DNA of 64,000 bases from Pseudaquabacterium pictum (GCF_005403045.1 NZ_BJCL01000016.1:1-64000); one strand, 5' to 3'; shown: positions 25,768 to 41,858, numbered from the stretch's first letter. The notes: generated by a model not told the origin, from the letters alone. Numbers and translations are program-made.

Positions 25768-26031
25768 CTAGGGCTTGGCGGTCGTCGCCTTTGCCACCAG
25801 CGTGGACGCATCGGCCGGGGCGGCCGCCGTCGCCACGGGCGCCGGGGTGGCCGCTGCCGTCTTCGGCATCGCTGCCGACACGGCCGCCTTGCCGCTGTAG
25901 TACGCGGGGTACCAGGCGGTGGACGTGAGGATGGCGGTGTGCACCGCCAGCGCGATCACGGTCACGCCGCCCAGGAACAGCGGCAGGCCCACGGTGGGCT
26001 TGACCACGAGCCAGATCTTGCCTTGGTTCAT
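25768..26031 (-). CDS. pucA: Light-harvesting 2 alpha chain
   Basis: This is the 87-residue LH2 alpha polypeptide. It begins [20 protein letters not shown], has the pigment histidine in [10 protein letters not shown], and carries Tyr-Tyr 13 and 14 residues later, the pair linked to 850-nm absorbing complexes. The last ~35 residues form an Ala/Pro/Thr-rich tail ([19 protein letters not shown]), longer than in most LH2 alpha chains but resembling the extended alpha of Rubrivivax. It follows pucB by 11 bp. Confidence 0.95.
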   Translation of the reverse strand: MNQGKIWLVVKPTVGLPLFLGGVTVIALAVHTAILTSTAWYPAYYSGKAAVSAAMPKTAAATPAPVATAAAPADASTLVAKATTAKP

Positions 26032-26042
26032 GTTCTATCCCT

Positions 26043-26198
26043 TCAGTGGAGCCACGGCGTATAGATGTACGCCAGCAGGTGCGCCAGAGCGGCGATGAAA
26101 CCGAAGATCCGCGTGCCCTCGATGACGTGGCGGTGCAGTTCTTCGCTTTCGGCCAAGGTGAGCCCTGTGGGCCAAACCTTGTTCGGATCAATCTCCAT
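26043..26198 (-). CDS. pucB: Light-harvesting 2 beta chain
   Basis: This is the 51-residue LH2 beta polypeptide, beginning MEIDPNKVWPTGLTLAESEE. It has both pigment histidines, in ELHRHVIEG and ALAHLLAYIYTPWLH. The start at 26198 is preceded by AAGGAGAAT. The frame is open to 26285 but the extra N-terminus is not LH-like. It is transcribed with pucA from a promoter region holding two PpsR operators. Confidence 0.95.
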   Translation of the reverse strand: MEIDPNKVWPTGLTLAESEELHRHVIEGTRIFGFIAALAHLLAYIYTPWLH

Positions 26199-26292
26199 AC
26201 CGATTCTCCTTGTCAGTCCTTCGATCATTCCCGTGCTGAACCCGCACGTGGGTCCGCGGCTCTGTGGCCACGTGTTCTCCCTCACAGCCGCA

Positions 26293-26310
26293 TGTATCGC
26301 TACCTTGACA
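26293..26310. promoter_or_regulatory. Predicted PpsR operator 1 of pucBA
   Basis: TGTATCGCTACCTTGACA matches TGT-N12-ACA. It lies 94 bp upstream of the pucB start and 26 bp (centre to centre) from the second operator, about two and a half helical turns. Confidence 0.78.
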
Positions 26311-26318
26311 CGCTGTGG

Positions 26319-26336
26319 TGTGAGTCTAACTTGACA
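26319..26336. promoter_or_regulatory. Predicted PpsR operator 2 of pucBA
   Basis: TGTGAGTCTAACTTGACA matches TGT-N12-ACA, in tandem with the site at 26293. A further TGACA half-site follows at 26341, so cooperative binding over this promoter is likely. Confidence 0.78.
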
Positions 26337-27102
26337 CTCTTGACAGGGTCAACCGATCTCGGGCATGGATGCACCGGCTGTTGCGATGACGCTGACCACT
26401 GCGGGAAACCTCGCTCGACAATCGCGTCGAAGCACGGGGCAACGGCGGTGGCCCCAGGGCCCGCGCAGGCGCACCGGGACCGCACCAACGCCTGGCGCTT
26501 GCTGCCGAGGCAAGCCGACCCAGCAGGCAAGCTGAGCGACGCAAACCGGTGACTGCTGATCGGTCGGTTGCCAACGACACAGTGAGCGCTGGCGCGTCAG
26601 CGGCGCGCGGCGGGTGCGCTGGATGGACAGCAGCACCGTCGCACTGGCTGCAGGGAGCGAGCGCCAGATGCTGCTGGCGCGGCGCCACCGACGTTGCCGA
26701 TCGGCGTCGGAGGTCGCATGCTGTCCACGGCCTGCGCTGCCGCCAGGAGCCGCCACACCATGACTGCAGAACGGTCGCCGGTGCGCCACCACAGCACCAT
26801 CCGCCAGGGCTCGTGGCAGGCCTGGGCAGTAGGCAGTGCGCCCGCGCAGCCTGCCGGTGGCCGTCAGCCCGGTGCTGGTGCTGGGCTGCGCGCTGCCGAT
26901 CCAGCGTCGCCAACTGCTGGCCGCCGCCCTGCCCGCCTGGGCCGCAGCGCCGGCGCGTGCGGCGGTGGTTCCGCAGCAACCGGTGCGGCGCCGGGGCCAG
27001 CCGGTGCTGGTGGCCGTGGTAGCGGGCGGCGTGGATGTCACGCCCATCGGGCATGCACAGCGTGGCCGGCCCGATGGCCAGTGGCAAGCTGCGCCCGCTG
27101 GC
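26337..27102. other. Stretch without a recognisable gene
   Basis: Between the puc operators and the RatA-like remnant no frame gives a protein I recognise. ORFs exist on both strands but have irregular, Arg/Cys/Trp-rich composition. On + at ~26902-26964 the frame contains a signal-peptide-like run (RRQLLAAALPAWAAAPARA) with no plausible gene around it. The region may be a decayed gene or an old insertion scar. Confidence 0.5.
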
Positions 27103-27360
27103 ATGCACGCCGGCCTCGAGCTGACGCCCGCCAGCCTGCTGTTCGACATGATCGAGGCGGCCGAGCACGGTCCGCGCTTCCTGCCCTGGTACGCCGGCGC
27201 GCAGCGCCTGGCGACCGATGCCTGCAAGGTGGTGCTCCGGCTGGACGACGCCTTTGCCAGCGGCGGGATGGCGCAATTGGCCGGGACGGTGTTGCGCCAG
27301 GTGGGCAACACCCTGGTGGATGCCTTCGTGGCCCGCGCCCAGGCGCTGGCCGCGCTGGTT
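27103..27360 (+). pseudogene. Decayed RatA/COQ10-like START-domain gene
   Basis: The + frame encodes two pieces of the RatA/COQ10 (SRPBCC) family. FDMIEAAEHGPRFLPWYAGA corresponds to the N-terminal part around YPxFLPxCxG of E. coli RatA. DACKVVLRLDDAF followed by NTLVDAFVARAQAL corresponds to the C-terminal strand and helix. About 55-60 residues that normally lie between them are missing. There is no stop where the family ends; the frame runs on to 27651 antisense to puhE. The loss of the domain core and of the stop both indicate a pseudogene. The identification rests on remembered family motifs. Confidence 0.55.
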
Positions 27361-28178
27361 CAGCCCGCCTTGGTGGGCAGCGTGGCCGCTGGCACCGCCG
27401 GTGCCGCGGCGGCCGACTTGCGGTGCGACTTCATGCTCCAGCGCCACAGCGCCTCGGAGGGCAGCGGCAGCACCAGCAGCCAGTGCTCCAGCGCGCCCAG
27501 CGCCAGCATCGTGCCCACCAGCGACAGCCCGGCCGTTTCGAACGGGGTCAGCGGCCCCTCGATCAACCGCCACCAGACCAGCACCGCCGCGCCGGTGGCC
27601 AGCGTCACCGACAGCGGGAACAGCGGGTTCATCGGCGCGCGCTTGAAGTAGCTGGCCATGTAGCGCAGGTGCGGCGGCAGGAAGTTGTCGCCGATGTTGC
27701 GCACGCCCAGGAAGATGTTGAGCTTGGCGCTCTGGCGCATGCCCCACAGCGCCATGAAGGTCCACACGCCCACCCGGTTCTCGCCCGGGCCGACACAGGC
27801 CACCACGCCGATGGCCAGCACGATCAGCGCCAGCTCGTGGTACAGCACCGCCTGGATGGCGAAGCCGGTGCGGCGCCAACCGGTGGCGCCCGGCGGGCAG
27901 GCGGTGCGGCGCGGGCCGGTCACCACGCCCAGCAGGAAGGCCACCTCCTGCCAGGCCCAGACCAGCAGCGCGCAGGTGAAGGCGCAGTAGGCGCCGGCCA
28001 CCGAGGTGTCGTTGCGGGTGTGCACCAGCGCGTACAGCGCCGCACCCAGCACCAGGGTGGCGGCCTGCAGCGTCAGCGGGAAGGTGCGCGGCGGCAGGCC
28101 GTCCAGGTACAGGATCACCCCCGTGCTGAACCACCACGCGAACAGCGTGTACAGCAGCGGCAGGCCGAGCTCAGACAT
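27360..28178 (-). CDS. puhE: Photosynthetic complex assembly protein PuhE
   Basis: PuhE is a polytopic membrane protein (about seven helices) of the puh operon that affects RC-LH1 assembly and bacteriochlorophyll production. The 272-residue protein begins MSELGLPLLYTLFAWWFSTG and contains the family segment MRQSAKLNIFLGVRN followed by LPPHLRYM. It ends the long bchF-to-puhE superoperon. Its C-terminal ~25 residues are Ala/Pro-rich, next to the decayed gene on the other strand. Confidence 0.9.
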   Translation of the reverse strand: MSELGLPLLYTLFAWWFSTGVILYLDGLPPRTFPLTLQAATLVLGAALYALVHTRNDTSVAGAYCAFTCALLVWAWQEVAFLLGVVTGPRRTACPPGATGWRRTGFAIQAVLYHELALIVLAIGVVACVGPGENRVGVWTFMALWGMRQSAKLNIFLGVRNIGDNFLPPHLRYMASYFKRAPMNPLFPLSVTLATGAAVLVWWRLIEGPLTPFETAGLSLVGTMLALGALEHWLLVLPLPSEALWRWSMKSHRKSAAAAPAVPAATLPTKAG

Positions 28179-28226
28179 CGTTCACCAGCCGCAGGCGGGA
28201 GGCGGCCTCGGGCCGGCGGCCGGCAA

Positions 28227-29315
28227 TCACCACACCGGCGCCATGCGGATGGTGGCCGGCAGGCCGTGCTTGTGCACCGGCAGCAGGTACAGGCGGGCGA
28301 AGGTGCCGAAGGCCTGCACTGCGCACTTGGCCTGGGTCAGCTTGCCCAGCAGGCCGCCGCGAACCTTGGCGGCATCCACCTCGGTCTGCAGGTCGCACAG
28401 GCGGCGCAGGCCGGCGCGGAACACCGGGTTGTCGGTGTCCAGCGACAGCGGGAACACCTGCTTGGTGCATTCGGTGGTGATGCGGTAGACGTCGAAGTCG
28501 TACTGGTCGGCGTCCAGACCCATGGCGTTGTGCATCTCGGGCCGGTTGTGGTCGCGCACGTACATGGTGGCGTAGACCGCCAGCAGGAAGAAGCGGATCC
28601 ACAGCTTGTTGCCACCGGTCAGCAGGTGGGGATGGGCCCGCATGATCAGCGCGAAGGATTCGCCGTGGCGGAATTCATCGTTGCACCAGCGCTCGAACCA
28701 GCGAAAGATCGGGTGGAAGCGCAGCTCGGGGTGGCGCTCCAGCTGGCGGTAGATGGCGATGTAGCGGGCGTAGCCGATCTTCTCCGACAGGTAGGTGGCG
28801 TAGAAGATGTACTTCGGCTTGAAGTAGGTGACGGCCTTGGTGCGCTTGAGCGTGCCCAGGTCCACGCCCAGGCCGTAGTCCTTCAGCGCGCTGTTGATGA
28901 AGGCCGCATGGCGCGATTCATCGCGCGCCATGTAGGTCATCAATTGCTTGATGTCGGGGTTGTCGACGTTCTTGCGGATCTCGTTGTAGAGCACGCAGCC
29001 GCTGAACTCGGACGTCATCGAGCTGACCAGGAAGTCGAGGAACTCCTGCTTCAGCGCCGGCGGCAGTTCCTGGATCTCGCTCTTGAACTGCTCGTCGCGC
29101 TGGAAGTGGTCGTGGTTGTTGTCGCCCTCGTACTCGGCCATCATCTTGTCCCACTCGGCGCGCACCGGCGAGACATCGAGCTTGTCCATGGCCTTGAAAT
29201 CGGTGGTGTAGAAGCGCGGCGTCAGCAGCGATTCGGCACGCGCGCGGGCGATGGCGGCATCCGGGCTGTCCAGCGGTGCGGGGGCGACCAGGGTGTTGAC
29301 GGCGGTGGGGGGCAT
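28227..29315 (-). CDS. acsF: Aerobic Mg-protoporphyrin IX monomethyl ester cyclase
   Basis: AcsF is the oxygen-dependent diiron cyclase forming ring E. The 362-residue protein has two ExxH-type iron motifs, in [10 protein letters not shown] and [11 protein letters not shown], and the start region [15 protein letters not shown]. The ATG at 29315 follows a GGAGACC ribosome site; the open frame further upstream is antisense-quality. It shows that bacteriochlorophyll can be made in the presence of oxygen. No anaerobic bchE is in this window. Confidence 0.96.
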   Translation of the reverse strand: MPPTAVNTLVAPAPLDSPDAAIARARAESLLTPRFYTTDFKAMDKLDVSPVRAEWDKMMAEYEGDNNHDHFQRDEQFKSEIQELPPALKQEFLDFLVSSMTSEFSGCVLYNEIRKNVDNPDIKQLMTYMARDESRHAAFINSALKDYGLGVDLGTLKRTKAVTYFKPKYIFYATYLSEKIGYARYIAIYRQLERHPELRFHPIFRWFERWCNDEFRHGESFALIMRAHPHLLTGGNKLWIRFFLLAVYATMYVRDHNRPEMHNAMGLDADQYDFDVYRITTECTKQVFPLSLDTDNPVFRAGLRRLCDLQTEVDAAKVRGGLLGKLTQAKCAVQAFGTFARLYLLPVHKHGLPATIRMAPVW

Positions 29316-29341
29316 GGTGGGTCTCCTGAAGCAACGGGCGG

Positions 29342-29851
29342 TCAGCGCTGGGGCGCCGGCCGCGGGGCCGCCAGCAGCTGCGCGAACACCGCTGCATTGG
29401 TGGGGCCGAAGGATTCGAGGTCGACACGCTCGGTGGTGGCAGGGTCGACCAGGGTGAGGCGGCCGTCGGCGCGGGCCGTCAGCACGAAGGGCGCCTCGGC
29501 GCCCAGGCCGGCGGCGCGCCGCTGGCGCACCAGGGCACGCAGCGCGCCGCGCAGGAAGCCGCCGGCACCGGCGTCGACCACCTGCAGGGGCTGCGGCGCC
29601 TGGCCCGGCAGGGCTTCCAGCACGCGCACGCCGCCGTTGGGCATGTCTTCGAAGTGCAGCGCCCGCTGCGCCACCACCGGCGCCTGGCTGCGGGTGGACA
29701 CGTCGACGCCGGTGGCGCGGATGGTGGCCACGCCAACCAGCGTGGCGATGATCAGCGCCGCCGCCGCCAGCAGCGGGCCACGCGGCACCGGCATGTGGTG
29801 GCTGTGGATGTCGGGGGCCGACGTGGTGTGCAGCGGAGCGTGGGCGGCCAT
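29342..29851 (-). CDS. puhC: Photosynthetic complex assembly protein PuhC
   Basis: PuhC is a single-span membrane protein with a periplasmic domain that helps organise RC-LH1. The 169-residue protein has a membrane helix (~26-47, [17 protein letters not shown]) and then the domain with [18 protein letters not shown] and [15 protein letters not shown]. The ATG at 29851 is chosen; the frame reaches a TTG at 29866. It lies between puhB and acsF with short gaps. Confidence 0.88.
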   Translation of the reverse strand: MAAHAPLHTTSAPDIHSHHMPVPRGPLLAAAALIIATLVGVATIRATGVDVSTRSQAPVVAQRALHFEDMPNGGVRVLEALPGQAPQPLQVVDAGAGGFLRGALRALVRQRRAAGLGAEAPFVLTARADGRLTLVDPATTERVDLESFGPTNAAVFAQLLAAPRPAPQR

Positions 29852-29886
29852 GCGGATCTCGGGCAAAGGATGGGCGGGCGGCCCGG

Positions 29887-30582
29887 TCAGGCGGCGTTGG
29901 CCATCGGCGGGTGGCCGCTGCGGCTGTCGGCGGCCGGCTCGGCACCGGCGCGTTCACCGACGGTGCGCACCGGCGTCACCAGCGACTGCTGCAGCGCATC
30001 GGCCATCAGCTGGGCGACGTTGGCCGCATCGGGCAGGGCACGCAGCATCGGCTCGGTGCGGGTGAAGTGCCAGGGCCGGGCATGCGGCCACAGGTGGATG
30101 TAGCCGATGCGGTCGGCGGGGTTGAGCACCAGGGCGATGTCACCGGCGCCGCCGGGCAGCGCATGCAGGCGGGCCGTCTCGATGCGGCGCAGCGGCAGGT
30201 TGAAGGTGACGGTGAGCACGATGCCGATGCGCATCACCACCCGCCGGTCGGTCAGGGTGTAGACGGTGTTGCTGGCCGCCAGCCAGGACAGCAGCGCGAT
30301 CAGGCCCAGCGCCAGGCCGGCCAGCGGCACCGTCCACAGGGTGCTGGCCGCCGCCATACCCAGCGTGCCACCATCGACCAGGCCGGTGATGAAACGCCAG
30401 GCGATCAGCACGCCGAAGTACGCGGCCACCTTGCGCAGGTGGAAGCTGCGCTGCGCCAGCACCCGCCAGTCGGGCGCGCCGCGCCACAGCAGCCGCTCGC
30501 CCGGCGGCAGCGGTGCCGGCAGGCCCGGCAGGGCCTCGTCGTCATGCTCGCCGCGGAACGGCGTGTTGCGCACCGCCTTCAC
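29887..30582 (-). CDS. puhB: Photosynthetic complex assembly protein PuhB
   Basis: PuhB is a membrane protein with a bacterial PH-like domain (DUF/YdbT type) needed for reaction-centre assembly. The 231-residue protein shows [18 protein letters not shown], two or three hydrophobic segments (~50-110) and [16 protein letters not shown], typical of the family. It starts with GTG at 30582, overlapping the puhA stop by 4 bp (GTGA), which fixes the start and implies translational coupling. The frame upstream is inside puhA. Confidence 0.9.
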   Translation of the reverse strand: MKAVRNTPFRGEHDDEALPGLPAPLPPGERLLWRGAPDWRVLAQRSFHLRKVAAYFGVLIAWRFITGLVDGGTLGMAAASTLWTVPLAGLALGLIALLSWLAASNTVYTLTDRRVVMRIGIVLTVTFNLPLRRIETARLHALPGGAGDIALVLNPADRIGYIHLWPHARPWHFTRTEPMLRALPDAANVAQLMADALQQSLVTPVRTVGERAGAEPAADSRSGHPPMANAA

Positions 30583-31355
30583 AGCAGCGGCTCCTGGCGG
30601 CCGGGCGTGGCGTACAGCGTGCCGGCGCCGTAGTAGGCCGAGACCTTCTCTTCTTCCAGCCGGGTGATGCGGCCGTCCTGGCGCAGGCCGGGCACATCGG
30701 CAAAGTGGTCGGCCAGGATGGACCGCGCCTTGACGAAGCGGCGGTTGACGCGGGCGAAGTTCATCGGCAGCAGCACACGGCGCTTGCCGGCCGGGGCGTC
30801 CACTTCCAGCTCGATGTAGCGGAAGATGGCTTCGGACTTGTCCACCCACAGGTCGACCACCGTGCCGCCGACCTTGTCATCAGCGCCCAGCACCTGCATG
30901 CCACGCGGATCCGGGTCGTGGTGGTCCACGTCGTACTCGGGCGCGTCGCGCAGCGGCACGATGCGCAGGCCGCCTTCAAACGTCATGTCCGGCACGTCGG
31001 CGCGCTCGGCATAGGCGCCCGGGCCCACGCCGGCCAGCATCGGGTTGCCGATCGGCACGATGGGCGCACCAGGCAGGCGCGACGTGGGTTCGCCGCCGAC
31101 CAGTGGCGTGATCGCCGAGTTGGGGCCGGGGGCCAGCCACACCTCGCCATTGGCCAGGGTGAAGGTCTTGGGATCGGGCGTGGCGGGGAAGCCCTCGTAG
31201 CGGTTGCGGCCCATGCCGGTGTCGCTCTCGAGCGGATAGCCCTCGCGCTTGTTCTCGCGGTGGAGGTAGTAGATGAGGCCGGCGAAGAAGGCCCAGAACA
31301 TGTAGAGCACGACCTGGGCGACGTCGATGTTGTTGGTGATGGCACCGGAGTACAT
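30579..31355 (-). CDS. puhA: Photosynthetic reaction centre H subunit
   Basis: PuhA is the H subunit, with one membrane helix and a large cytoplasmic domain that caps L and M near the quinone sites. The 258-residue protein begins MYSGAITNNIDVAQVVLYMF and contains YYLHRENKREGYPLE just after the helix and a PRC-barrel region (GTVVDLWVDKSEAIFRYIELE). GGAGAAAA precedes the ATG. Confidence 0.96.
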   Translation of the reverse strand: MYSGAITNNIDVAQVVLYMFWAFFAGLIYYLHRENKREGYPLESDTGMGRNRYEGFPATPDPKTFTLANGEVWLAPGPNSAITPLVGGEPTSRLPGAPIVPIGNPMLAGVGPGAYAERADVPDMTFEGGLRIVPLRDAPEYDVDHHDPDPRGMQVLGADDKVGGTVVDLWVDKSEAIFRYIELEVDAPAGKRRVLLPMNFARVNRRFVKARSILADHFADVPGLRQDGRITRLEEEKVSAYYGAGTLYATPGRQEPLL

Positions 31356-31406
31356 GGTTTTCTCCTTGGAGTCGTGGGAGCGGGCGCAGGCGCGTGCAGC
31401 GTCGGG

Positions 31407-32867
31407 TCAGCCGGGGAACTCGGCGAGGCCGAACTTGGGGTTGGAGCCGCGGTCAGCCGGCTCGGCCGTGCGGCTGCGCCGCACCAGCGGGCCGATGGCC
31501 ACCAGGGTGGCGAACAGCAGCAGGATCTCGAGGTGGTAGACCACGCCGTAGCCGGTGACCGGGCTGTCGAGCGCGCCGCCGAGCACGCCGTGGTCGACCA
31601 GCATGGCCACCCCGTCGCGCAGGCCACCGCCCACCGCCACCGAGACGCCCATGGCCGTGGCCTGCACCGCGCCGAAGGCGCCCAGTGCGATGCCGTGGCC
31701 CAGGCCGGTGGCGGCGCCGGTGCGCACGTCCAGGCCCATGGCCTCGGTCAGCGTGCTGACGGCGAACAGGCCGCCGCCCAGGCCGATCAGCACCGCGCCG
31801 GTGTAGAACACCAGCGGCATGCCCAGCGGGTTGGCAAAGATCACCAGCGCGAACGCCACCAGGCCGACCAGCGCGCCATGCGCCGCCAGGCGCACCGGGT
31901 CTGCACCCTGCTGCAGCCGCCGTGCGGCCAGCGCGAAGGCGGCCAGCGCACCCCAGGCGGTGAGCGCGGTCAGCGCCGAGGTGCTGCCCACAGGCAGGCC
32001 CAGGATCTGGCCGCCGTAGGGCTCGAGCAGGATGTCCTGCATGCTGAAGGCCGCGGTGCCCAGGCCCACGGCCCACATCAGCCGGCGCGCCCGCGGCAGG
32101 TTGATGAAGGCCGACCAGGCCTGGCGGAAGCTGGGGGCGGCCGGCTCGGCGGCCAGCGCACCGCGCGGACGGCGCGGCTCCTGCTTCCACAGCGCGATGG
32201 CGTTCAGCAGCATCGTGACCACGGCAGCGCCCTGCACCACCTGCACCAGCCGGGTGCCGCTGAAGTTGGCCAGCAGCCAGCTGAAGCCCAGCGAGCTGAC
32301 CACCATGCCCAGCAGCAGTGCCACGTACAGCAGCGCCACCACCCGCGGGCGGGTGGCCGGCGGCGCCAGGTCGGTGGCCAGCGCCAGGCCGGCGGTCTGC
32401 GTGGTGTGCACGCCGGCGCCCAGCAGCAGGAAGCCCAGCGCCGCACCGGCCTGGCCCACCCAGGCCGGGCCTTCGCCCTGCCCGGTGAGCACCAGCACCG
32501 CGAACGGGATGATGGCCAGCCCGCCGAACATCATCAGCGAGCCGAACCAGATGTAGGGCACCCGCTTCCAGCCCAGGGCCGAGAAGTGGTTGTCGCTCCG
32601 GTGGCCGACCAGGGCGCGCAGCGGCGCGAAGACGATGGGCAGCGCCACCATCAGGCTCACCAGCCAGGCCGGCACCGCCAGCTCGACGATCATCACCCGG
32701 TTCAGCGTGCCGTTGAGCAGCGCCAGCGCCATGCCCACCGACACCTGGAACAGCGACAGCCGCAGCAGGCGCGGCAGCGGCAGGTCGGTGCTGGCGGCAT
32801 CGGCAAAGGGCAGGAAGCGGGTCCCGACCCGCGTCCAGCCCTTGATGGCGAGCTGCTGCAGGCTCAT
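31407..32867 (-). CDS. lhaA: LH1 assembly protein LhaA, BCD family
   Basis: This is a 486-residue, ~12-helix protein close to the one at 24211. It starts MSLQQLAIKGWTRVGTRFLP, with LNRVMIVELAVPAWLV and DILLEPYGGQILGLP as family signatures. Between bchM and puhA this gene is LhaA (orf1696 of Rhodobacter), required for LH1 assembly. Its ATG overlaps the bchM stop by 4 bp. Confidence 0.92.
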   Translation of the reverse strand: MSLQQLAIKGWTRVGTRFLPFADAASTDLPLPRLLRLSLFQVSVGMALALLNGTLNRVMIVELAVPAWLVSLMVALPIVFAPLRALVGHRSDNHFSALGWKRVPYIWFGSLMMFGGLAIIPFAVLVLTGQGEGPAWVGQAGAALGFLLLGAGVHTTQTAGLALATDLAPPATRPRVVALLYVALLLGMVVSSLGFSWLLANFSGTRLVQVVQGAAVVTMLLNAIALWKQEPRRPRGALAAEPAAPSFRQAWSAFINLPRARRLMWAVGLGTAAFSMQDILLEPYGGQILGLPVGSTSALTALTAWGALAAFALAARRLQQGADPVRLAAHGALVGLVAFALVIFANPLGMPLVFYTGAVLIGLGGGLFAVSTLTEAMGLDVRTGAATGLGHGIALGAFGAVQATAMGVSVAVGGGLRDGVAMLVDHGVLGGALDSPVTGYGVVYHLEILLLFATLVAIGPLVRRSRTAEPADRGSNPKFGLAEFPG

Positions 32868-33577
32868 GCCCGGTGCCCCGGTGCCCGCCACTGCAGGGCC
32901 TGCGACTTGTAGAAGCCGCTGTTGACCCGGTGCGTGGGGCCGGCGTGCCAGTGCTGCAGCACGGCATCCTGCGCGCGCATCGCGGCCAGGCGGTCGGCGG
33001 CCATCGGGTTGAGCCAGGGCGCGCGGTCGCCGCGCGGGAACAGCCGGCCCACGCTGATCATCGCGGCCAGCAGCGGCGTGCGCGGCGCGAAGGTGAAGTT
33101 GATCGAGCCGCGGGTGCGCTCGGCCAGCTTGGACAGCGCGGCCACCGCATCCTCGGTGCCGTAGTGGATGATGGAATCCATCGCCACCACATGGTCGAAC
33201 TGGCCCAGGGCCGGATCGAGCATGTCGCCGCTGCGGAAATCGATGCTGCCGGCGCCCAGGTCGGCCGGCGCGCGTTCACGCGCCAGGTTCACCAGCGTGG
33301 GCGACAGGTCGATGGCCACCACCTCGGCGCCGCGGCGGGCGGCCTCGATGGCCAGCGCACCGGTGCCGCAACCGGCATCGAGCAGGCGCTGACCACGCAG
33401 GTCGGCCGGCAGCCACGACAACAGCGTGGCGCGCATCTGGTCGCGCCCGGCGCGCACGGTGGCGCGGATGCGGCCCACCGGCGCGTCGCTGGTCAGCTTC
33501 TCCCAGGCCGCCACGGCAGTGCGGTCGAAGTAGTGCTCGATCTCGCCGCGGCGGGTGGTGTAGGTGGTGCTGTTCAT
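32864..33577 (-). CDS. bchM: Mg-protoporphyrin IX O-methyltransferase
   Basis: BchM methylates the ring C propionate of Mg-protoporphyrin with S-adenosylmethionine, before AcsF acts. The 237-residue protein has the SAM motif LLDAGCGTGALAIEAARRG, then VVAIDLSPTLV, and the MDSIIHYG segment typical of BchM. The start at 33577 lies 20 bp after bchL. It is translationally coupled to lhaA. Confidence 0.94.
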   Translation of the reverse strand: MNSTTYTTRRGEIEHYFDRTAVAAWEKLTSDAPVGRIRATVRAGRDQMRATLLSWLPADLRGQRLLDAGCGTGALAIEAARRGAEVVAIDLSPTLVNLARERAPADLGAGSIDFRSGDMLDPALGQFDHVVAMDSIIHYGTEDAVAALSKLAERTRGSINFTFAPRTPLLAAMISVGRLFPRGDRAPWLNPMAADRLAAMRAQDAVLQHWHAGPTHRVNSGFYKSQALQWRAPGHRA

Positions 33578-33597
33578 GGCGTCAGGCAAGGGGCGGG

Positions 33598-38313
<4,716 letters not shown>

Positions 38314-38342
<29 letters not shown>

Positions 38343-39969
38343 ACAGGGTCTCGACGGTGATGGTGGCCAGGCCACGTTCCTGCGCATAGCGCTCGGTGTT
38401 GCGGCGGGCCTTGCCACGCACGAAGAACGGGATCTTCTTCAGCTCCAGTTCGGCGTCCTGTGCCCAGGTGCTGGCGGTGGGCGTGCCGTCGCGCTGGGCG
38501 GCGGTGGCCAGCACCGCGGCGGCTTCCACTGCGGCGGCGGCCTGCACCGGGTTGGTGGAGACAGCCGGCGATGGCGAGGGCATCTGCACCTGCATCGGCG
38601 TGCCGGCACGGCCCAGGTGGGACGGCGCGGCATCCTCATGGAACTCGATGTCGCCCTTGAACATGCCCAGCAGGTGCTCTTCCAGGCCCATCATCAGCGG
38701 GTGCACCCAGGTGTCGAACAGCACGTTCGCGCCTTCGATGCCCATCTGCGGCGAGTAGCGCGCCGGGAAGTCCTGCACATGCACCGGCGCGGAGATGACC
38801 GCGCAGGGCACGCCCAGGCGCTTCGCGATGTGGCGCTCCATCTGCGTGCCCAGCACCAGCTCGGGCAGGGCCTCGGCGATGGCGGCCTCGACCTGAAGGT
38901 AGTCGTCGCTGATCAGCGGCTCGACGCCATAGAGCTTGGCGGCTTCGCGGATCTCGCGGGCGAATTCGCGGCTGTAGGTGCCCAGGCCCACCACGGTGAA
39001 GCCCAGCTCGGTGGCCGCCACCCGGGCGGCGGCCACCGCATGGCTGGCGTCGCCGAAGACGAACACCCGCTTGCCGGTGAGGTAGGTGCTGTCGACCGAG
39101 CGCGCATACCAGGGCGCGCGGGTGCCGCCGGCGCCCATGTCGGCGCCGATCTCGGCCAGCAGCGGCGCGGCATCGATACCGGCCAGCTGCGCCACCTCGG
39201 CGATGAAATCCCGCGTGGCGCCCATGCCGATGGGCACGACGGTGGTGTGCGGCAGCGCATGGGTGCGCTTGAGCCACGCGGCGGCGATGCCGGCGATCTC
39301 GGGGTACAGCACCACGTTGAAGTCGGCCTCGGCCAGGCGGCGCAGGTCGGCCACGGTGGCGCCCTGCGGCGCGCAGACATGCACGTCCACGCCCAGGCGG
39401 GCCAGCAGGCGGGTGACCTCGGTCACGTCGTCGCGGTGGCGGAAGCCCAGCGCGGTGGCGCCCAGCAGGTTGCAGCGCGGGCGCTGGCCGGTGGGCCGGG
39501 GGGCGCTGCGGTCGGGCCGCTGCGCCGGCGCCGGGCACAGGTGGCGCACCAGCTGGTAGAAGGTCTCGGCGGCGCCCCAGTTTTCCTTGCGCTGGTAGCT
39601 GGGCAGCTCGAGCGGCACCACCGGCAGCGGCAGGGCCAGGGCCTGGGCGAGGCCGCCCGGGTCGTCCTGGATCAGTTCGGCAGTGCAGGACGATCCCACC
39701 AGCATCGCGGCAGGTCGGAAGCGCTCGTAGGCATCCTTGGCGGCGGTCTTGAACAGCTCGGCGGTGTCACCGCCCAGGTCGCGCGCCTGAAAGGTGGTGT
39801 AGGTGACCGGCGGGCGCTTGTCGCTGCGCTGGATCATCGTGAACAGCAGGTCGGCGTAGGTGTCGCCCTGCGGCGCATGCAGCACGTAATGCACGTCCTG
39901 CATCGCGGTGGCGATGCGCATGGCGCCGACATGCGGCGGGCCTTCATAGGTCCAGAGCGTGAGCTGCAT
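38314..39969 (-). CDS. bchB: Light-independent protochlorophyllide reductase subunit B
   Basis: BchB pairs with BchN in the catalytic component of dark protochlorophyllide reductase. The 551-residue protein begins [18 protein letters not shown]. It keeps Asp36 (in QGDTYADLL), the unusual aspartate ligand of the [4Fe-4S] cluster, and the [13 protein letters not shown] region. A ~60-residue Ala/Pro-rich linker near 450-510 precedes the C-terminal segment found in all BchB. Confidence 0.96.
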
Positions 39970-39981
39970 GTGCAGACCCTG

Positions 39982-41852
<1,871 letters not shown>

Positions 41853-41858
<6 letters not shown>

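Noticed and set aside
26836-27651. An intact 271-residue exported START-domain protein
   Set aside because: The domain core is missing, the frame overlaps puhE by ~290 bp, and the N-terminal part has no coherent sequence; called a remnant instead.
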